From DATAYF01 sp036272735 (GTDB lineage Bacteria; Chloroflexota; Ktedonobacteria; Ktedonobacterales; Ktedonobacteraceae): 9,939 nucleotides of DNA. Each line of letters opens with the position of its first letter. Positions within the stretch are counted from its first letter, which is position 1. The DNA is taken from the NCBI GenBank assembly GCA_036272735.1, contig DATAYF010000269.1, positions 1 to 9,939 on the forward strand, written 5' to 3'. Positions 6,548 to 9,939 of this stretch are shown one piece after another. Below the pieces are notes generated by a model that ran no database searches, was not told where the DNA came from, and saw nothing but the letters and a program-made list of their open reading frames with translations. The position numbers were made by a program, and so were the translations under genes.

Positions 6548-7546
6548 TTATCCCAAGCGATAATTGGGTTGTTGCATTACCTGTGCATTGAGGACATTGG
6601 TTGGCATTTCTTTCCGTAGTACCTGAGCCACGTGCTCAGCAGCTTTCTGTTGAACGGAGGCGACAGCCGCTTCCGAGTAGAAGGCTGCATGTGGTGTCAC
6701 GATCACGTTATCGAGCTTGAGCAATGGATGATCTGGTGGCGGAGGTTCCTGGATGAGAACATCCAATGCGGCACCGGCAAACCATCCTTCAGTCAACGCT
6801 GTAGAGAGTGCCGTTTCATCGATGATTGCACCACGTGAGGTATTGATCAGATAGGTGGTTGGTTTCAATAAGCGCAGAGCCTTGCTATCAAGCATACCAC
6901 GTGTTTCGGGTGTAAGCGGCACATGGATTGAGATATAGTCGGATGTGGAGAGGAGAACAGCGAGGTCATTGGTTGCTGTACACTCCGGTCCAAATGCAGC
7001 GAGGGTATCGGCTGCCAGGCGAGGGGTGTAGACGAGCACCTTCAGCCCAAAACCTCTTGCCTTCGGAACCAGTGCACGTGCAATGTTTCCATACCCGATC
7101 AACCCTAGCGTTTGACCACGCAGGCGAGGAATAGGATGTCCCGTATTCACCTGCCAGATGCCGTTGCGTGTCGCCGCTGCGTACGTTACCACCTGCCTTG
7201 CGCAAGCAAGCAAGAGTGCCATCGTATGGTCAGATGCTTCGTCCAGGCAGAAGTCAGGAACATTGGTGACCGGGATGCCGAGCTGTGTCGCGTGGTCCAC
7301 AGCGATGTTATCTACACCGATCCCATAACGGCTCACAATCAGGCAGTGTTGAGCGGCATCCAGGACAGGAGCCGTGACCTTTTTCCAGTTTGTCAGAATG
7401 GCATCGCATTGTGGAGCCAGTTGTATCAGTTCAGCCTCGTCGCCATGTTGAGCGACGAGCAACTCGGCTCCAACTGCACGTAACACATCTCGCTCGATAG
7501 CGAGCGAGGGCCATGCATAATCAGTGACCAACACGTTAAATGTCAT
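6548..7546 (-). CDS. D-2-hydroxyacid dehydrogenase, C-terminal-binding-protein (CtBP) type
   Basis: 332 aa, full length for the family. Cytosolic NAD(H)-dependent reduction/oxidation of a 2-keto/2-hydroxy acid; the substrate cannot be told. Motifs: SRYGIGVDNIAVD (72-84); NVPDFCLDEASDHTMALLLA (95-114), typical of the CtBP-like branch; Rossmann loop GLIGYGNIA (148-156), where the last Gly of GxGxxG is Ala; catalytic Arg in NTSRGAIIDE (R238), Glu in DVLIQEPPP (E267) and His in TPHAAFYSEAA (H286). ATG 7546 is chosen over GTG 7555 because AGGTGA lies 5 nt before the ATG. The start overlaps the end of a 55-codon ORF by 11 nt, so the two are probably cotranscribed. The gene ends next to an IS remnant region with no obvious terminator. 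Phosphoglycerate dehydrogenase-like or phosphonate-linked roles are possible; no neighbour supports one. Confidence 0.9.
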   Translation of the reverse strand: MTFNVLVTDYAWPSLAIERDVLRAVGAELLVAQHGDEAELIQLAPQCDAILTNWKKVTAPVLDAAQHCLIVSRYGIGVDNIAVDHATQLGIPVTNVPDFCLDEASDHTMALLLACARQVVTYAAATRNGIWQVNTGHPIPRLRGQTLGLIGYGNIARALVPKARGFGLKVLVYTPRLAADTLAAFGPECTATNDLAVLLSTSDYISIHVPLTPETRGMLDSKALRLLKPTTYLINTSRGAIIDETALSTALTEGWFAGAALDVLIQEPPPPDHPLLKLDNVIVTPHAAFYSEAAVASVQQKAAEHVAQVLRKEMPTNVLNAQVMQQPNYRLG

Positions 7547-7703
7547 AATGTTCACCTAACTCATGCTCTATAGAGGTGTTCAGCAGCATATGGTGCCGTT
7601 GGAGTACGGAATCCAGAGCTGTGTCATCTCGCACCTCAAATGTGCCACCATACAAGCGGATCTGATTCTTCCCAATGTCTTTTGGAAATGGATTATATGG
7701 CAC
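7536..7703 (-). CDS. Small 55-aa protein overlapping the dehydrogenase start
   Basis: Not recognised. From GTG 7703 the minus strand encodes 55 residues with no low-complexity bias: it begins MPYNPFPKDIGKNQIRLYGG, has VRDDTALDSVLQRHHMLLN in the middle and ends EHELGEHYDI. No signal peptide or membrane segment. Support for a real gene: AGGTGA 5 nt before the GTG, the same site and spacing as the following dehydrogenase; a stop (TAA 7538-7536) inside the dehydrogenase start region, giving an 11-nt overlap that suggests translational coupling; and balanced, soluble-protein composition. No cysteine, so no metal cluster. It could be a small accessory subunit or a leader peptide. Against it: short length and a non-ATG start. 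Confidence 0.5.
   Translation of the reverse strand: MPYNPFPKDIGKNQIRLYGGTFEVRDDTALDSVLQRHHMLLNTSIEHELGEHYDI
7552..7557 (-). promoter_or_regulatory. Ribosome binding site of dehydrogenase gene
   Basis: AGGTGA, 5 nt before ATG 7546. It decides ATG 7546 over the in-frame GTG 7555, which itself overlaps this site. It lies inside the upstream 55-codon ORF. Confidence 0.6.
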
Positions 7704-7708
7704 AGACT

Positions 7709-7714
7709 TCACCT
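7709..7714 (-). promoter_or_regulatory. Ribosome binding site of the 55-codon ORF
   Basis: AGGTGA, 5 nt before GTG 7703, identical in sequence and spacing to the site used by the dehydrogenase. It is the main reason to accept the GTG start. Confidence 0.45.
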
Positions 7715-7967
7715 CATTCTTTTCAATATTTCAATCCATTTTAGCATGAATACGGCAAAACTAAAAATACAATAAATCTCAAGTTTGGAAAGAAGAGGAC
7801 GAACTATATCTTTAGGAAGGAGTTTTCGCTCTCAACAAATCCCTGAGAAGGAGCTTCAGAAAATGGCCTTTATTCATGTGCCGCTTAGCACCAGGTCTAC
7901 CTTAAACCGTTAGAACACGCAGCCTCGAAACACCGCAAAGGCAACAGAGGAGCGACAATTGTAAGCG

Positions 7968-7972
7968 AGGAG
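7968..7972 (+). promoter_or_regulatory. Ribosome binding site of the DyP-like gene
   Basis: AGGAG, 10 nt before ATG 7983 but only 1 nt before the in-frame ATG 7974. The spacing favours 7983. The divergent gap 7704-7967 contains no convincing sigma70 promoter; AT-rich DNA at 7735-7780 is the likeliest promoter area for both directions. Confidence 0.5.
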
Positions 7973-7982
7973 AATGTGCCTC

Positions 7983-9569
7983 ATGACAAATAATGACGAA
8001 CATCTGGGTGCAGTAGAACAATCCAAGGAGTTGAGTAGACGACGTTTTCTTGCAGGGACGGTACCCACCCTTGGTGCGGCCCTGGCTTCTGCCGGCGTCT
8101 TCTATGAGTTCATCGACAATCTTGCTCAAAAACCCGAGCAGGTTGCTTTCGCTGCCGCCCAACCTTTACCGCTAGAACAGTATATCGTCCCGAGTACTCG
8201 AATCGTCAACGTTAATAGCGTAGGTTTAAGCAGCACTGGCCCTGGCACGATTCCGGTTGTGGTACATCCACTCCACAATCATATTATCACCGCGAAATTA
8301 AAAGTCCCGGCGAATGCGCAAGCCTTGCAGGAGGCGCAGCAACATTTGGAGTCCGTCCTCCAGGGTGTGGAACAGCAATTTTCGCCTACTACTTCCACCG
8401 GAGTGGACATCCTGGTAGCCTGGGGACTCCCTTATTTCCAGCAATACATCCCGAGTCTGGGAAAATCTTCGAGTTTTTTCCAGGCTGGGACGCGCTACCC
8501 GGATTATATGCCGGTTGATCTGGCGACATCTCAAAAACAAAAACAGACAGTGTATGCGGTCCAGGAGGCCATGACGTTCCCGAGCGACCAGCCTCCTGCT
8601 GGCTTTGGGCCGGTGCACCTGGAGCAGAATGATGTGGCCATGATCCTACGCAGTGACTCGTTGGACAATATCATGGCAGCCACCAATGCCATCTTCGGGA
8701 CAGGAAGCAACCAGGCGGGCAGTCTCTTCAACGTGACAAGTATTCGCCGAGGCTCCAGCGGGGGAGGTTTCTATGGACAGCAGAGCATACCGCGCAAGGT
8801 AGCTCTGGCGGCGAATATTCCCGGCGCGGAGTCTATTCCTCTCCACTCACAGGTCTTTCTCGGCTTCACCACAACTTTACAGGCGAATATGGCCCCTGGC
8901 AATATTCCTAGTCTGGAGACCATACCGGGCCAGACTGATCAATGGCCCAACGGTTATTTCAAACAGGGAACCACCATGCACCTCTCGCACCTCTTTGAAG
9001 ATCTGGAAGCCTGGTATGGGCGTGGGAGTCAGAACCTCTTCACGTTTCCTGATCGCGCCCGGGCGACGTTCCGGCCTGGCCTCTCAGTCGCTGCGGGAAC
9101 GCTCACTGTTAATCCACCAACTGAATTGAGTGAGTCCAACGTAGCTCAGGATGTCCAGAAATACGATGCCTACGGTCATAGTGGGAGTATGCAACCAATT
9201 GTGCGCCAGACCACCCCGACGACCACCAATTACGGCCAGGTCTACCCGGCTGGGATAGCTGTCTCCGCGCGCGGCGATTTCAATACGGTGGACAATCCGT
9301 TCCACTACAGTTCAGACCCGACCGGAGATCACTTCAGCACCAAGCCCGCTGCTGGAATGCACTTTGTGATCTTCCAGCCGACGATTGGAAACTTCAATCG
9401 TACACGGCTTGCGATGGATGGCCATTATCCCGATGGGACGGTACTCAATCTCTCCCCGCGCTCTCACGGCGCAGGTCTTAACTCGGTCCTGTACACGACC
9501 CATCGGCAGAACTACCTGGTTCCACCTCGTAGCCATCGCTCCTTCCCGCTCGCCGAGTCTCTGTCCTGA
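7983..9569 (+). CDS. Tat-exported DyP-type-peroxidase-like protein (DUF7405-like)
   Basis: 528 aa. The N-terminus has a twin-arginine signal: SRRRFLAG (18-25), a moderately hydrophobic stretch to about 41, and a possible cleavage after AFA near residue 57; export of a folded protein is expected. The body resembles DyP-type heme peroxidases and the Tat-linked DUF7405 relatives: GGGFYGQ (260-266), VFLGFTTTLQAN (291-302) in place of the DyP GFKDGTANP, GTTMHLSHLFEDLEAWY (329-345), GHSGSM (398-403) where DyP proteins carry the heme-ligand His, AGMHFVIFQPTIGNF (457-471), and NYLVPPRSHRSFPL (510-523). The catalytic Asp of GxxDG is replaced by Thr, so peroxidase chemistry may be lost or altered while heme binding could remain. 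It stands alone on the plus strand and ends 42 bp from the convergent next gene. Fold assignment is by motif recall. Confidence 0.6.
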   Translation: MTNNDEHLGAVEQSKELSRRRFLAGTVPTLGAALASAGVFYEFIDNLAQKPEQVAFAAAQPLPLEQYIVPSTRIVNVNSVGLSSTGPGTIPVVVHPLHNHIITAKLKVPANAQALQEAQQHLESVLQGVEQQFSPTTSTGVDILVAWGLPYFQQYIPSLGKSSSFFQAGTRYPDYMPVDLATSQKQKQTVYAVQEAMTFPSDQPPAGFGPVHLEQNDVAMILRSDSLDNIMAATNAIFGTGSNQAGSLFNVTSIRRGSSGGGFYGQQSIPRKVALAANIPGAESIPLHSQVFLGFTTTLQANMAPGNIPSLETIPGQTDQWPNGYFKQGTTMHLSHLFEDLEAWYGRGSQNLFTFPDRARATFRPGLSVAAGTLTVNPPTELSESNVAQDVQKYDAYGHSGSMQPIVRQTTPTTTNYGQVYPAGIAVSARGDFNTVDNPFHYSSDPTGDHFSTKPAAGMHFVIFQPTIGNFNRTRLAMDGHYPDGTVLNLSPRSHGAGLNSVLYTTHRQNYLVPPRSHRSFPLAESLS

Positions 9570-9611
9570 CACCGCTGCATTATGTATGAAGGAAAAGAAC
9601 ATTCGTTATCT

Positions 9612-9939
9612 CTAGCAGTACTTTGTTGGCGAGGGTATAACGATAGGTGTAGAGTAGGGGCCGGTCGTCCTTTGTAGGATCGCCCGTACCCCTCTCGCGA
9701 ATCGTGCGTACAGCTTGTCATCATACACGGCCCTCACTTTCCCCGCCTTGCTTTCGGCGAGGAGCGTGGTGTAGGTGACACGCTCGCCCGTTGGGACCAC
9801 CGCATTAGCTTTGTCCTGGTTCAGTTCGCGCAACTCCCTGACGAGCAGACGGCTTAATCCCGGATCATTGTGTATTAAGCGAACGAGATACTCATCGCGA
9901 CGTTCTGGCATCAGCGACTGAACCCACGCGGCAACAACA
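9612..9939 (-). CDS. C-terminus of an unassigned protein, possibly SWIM zinc-finger family
   Basis: The frame is open from the right window edge (VVAAWVQSLMPERRDEYLVR) to TAG 9614-9612, at least 109 codons. ATG 9911 is internal to the open frame and need not be the start. The segment AAWVQSLMPERRDEYLVRLI followed by RLLVRELRELN resembles the helical tail after the zinc finger in SWIM-domain proteins of Chloroflexota and Actinomycetota, but no CxC..CxH is in view, so this is a guess. The rest is basic and has no recognisable motif. It is convergent with the DyP-like gene, 42 bp apart, and no strong terminator hairpin was seen between them. Confidence 0.45.
   Translation of the reverse strand, partial: VVAAWVQSLMPERRDEYLVRLIHNDPGLSRLLVRELRELNQDKANAVVPTGERVTYTTLLAESKAGKVRAVYDDKLYARFARGVRAILQRTTGPYSTPIVIPSPTKYC

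Noticed and set aside
7563..7775. 70-codon plus-strand frame
   Set aside because: Antisense to the better supported 55-codon ORF, no Shine-Dalgarno sequence, ends in AT-rich intergenic DNA.

Overview
The window looks like chromosomal DNA of moderate G+C from a Chloroflexota bacterium, most likely of the Ktedonobacteria type. This is an inference from protein style: a TIR-NACHT STAND protein, many decayed IS5, IS701-like, IS630 and ISL3 transposases, and a Tat-exported DyP-like protein. No rRNA, tRNA or CRISPR array was seen, so the taxonomy is not anchored.

Layout. (1) 1-1424, minus: the N-terminal 474 residues of a TIR-NACHT protein, an immune-type STAND NTPase that runs off the left edge. 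(2) 1425-2521: a promoter-proximal gap with a palindrome, then an IS graveyard holding an IS5-family transposase remnant (plus) abutting an IS701/DDE_5-like remnant (minus). (3) 2522-5273, minus: a tight three-gene operon, transcribed in the order FMN-binding membrane-anchored protein, ApbE flavin transferase, NqrB/RnfD-like membrane domain fused to a ferredoxin-reductase-like FAD/NAD(P)H domain. (4) 5274-6547: non-coding DNA and a second graveyard made of an IS630 C-terminus joined to an internally deleted ISL3 transposase. (5) 6548-7703, minus: an unannotated 55-codon small ORF overlapping the start of a CtBP-type D-2-hydroxyacid dehydrogenase. (6) 7983-9569, plus: a Tat-signal protein related to DyP-type peroxidases (DUF7405-like) with a degenerate catalytic motif. 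(7) 9612-9939, minus: the C-terminus of an unassigned protein that enters from the right edge.

The clearest functional unit is the flavin operon. NAD(P)H electrons would enter the cytosolic FAD domain of the fusion, cross its membrane domain, and pass to an extracytosolic protein whose FMN is attached covalently by ApbE. It resembles a one-polypeptide, pared-down Rnf/Nqr-type module. The main oddities are a TIR domain that appears to lack its catalytic glutamate, an ApbE without an export signal, a DyP-like protein without the catalytic aspartate, and the overlapping small ORF before the dehydrogenase.
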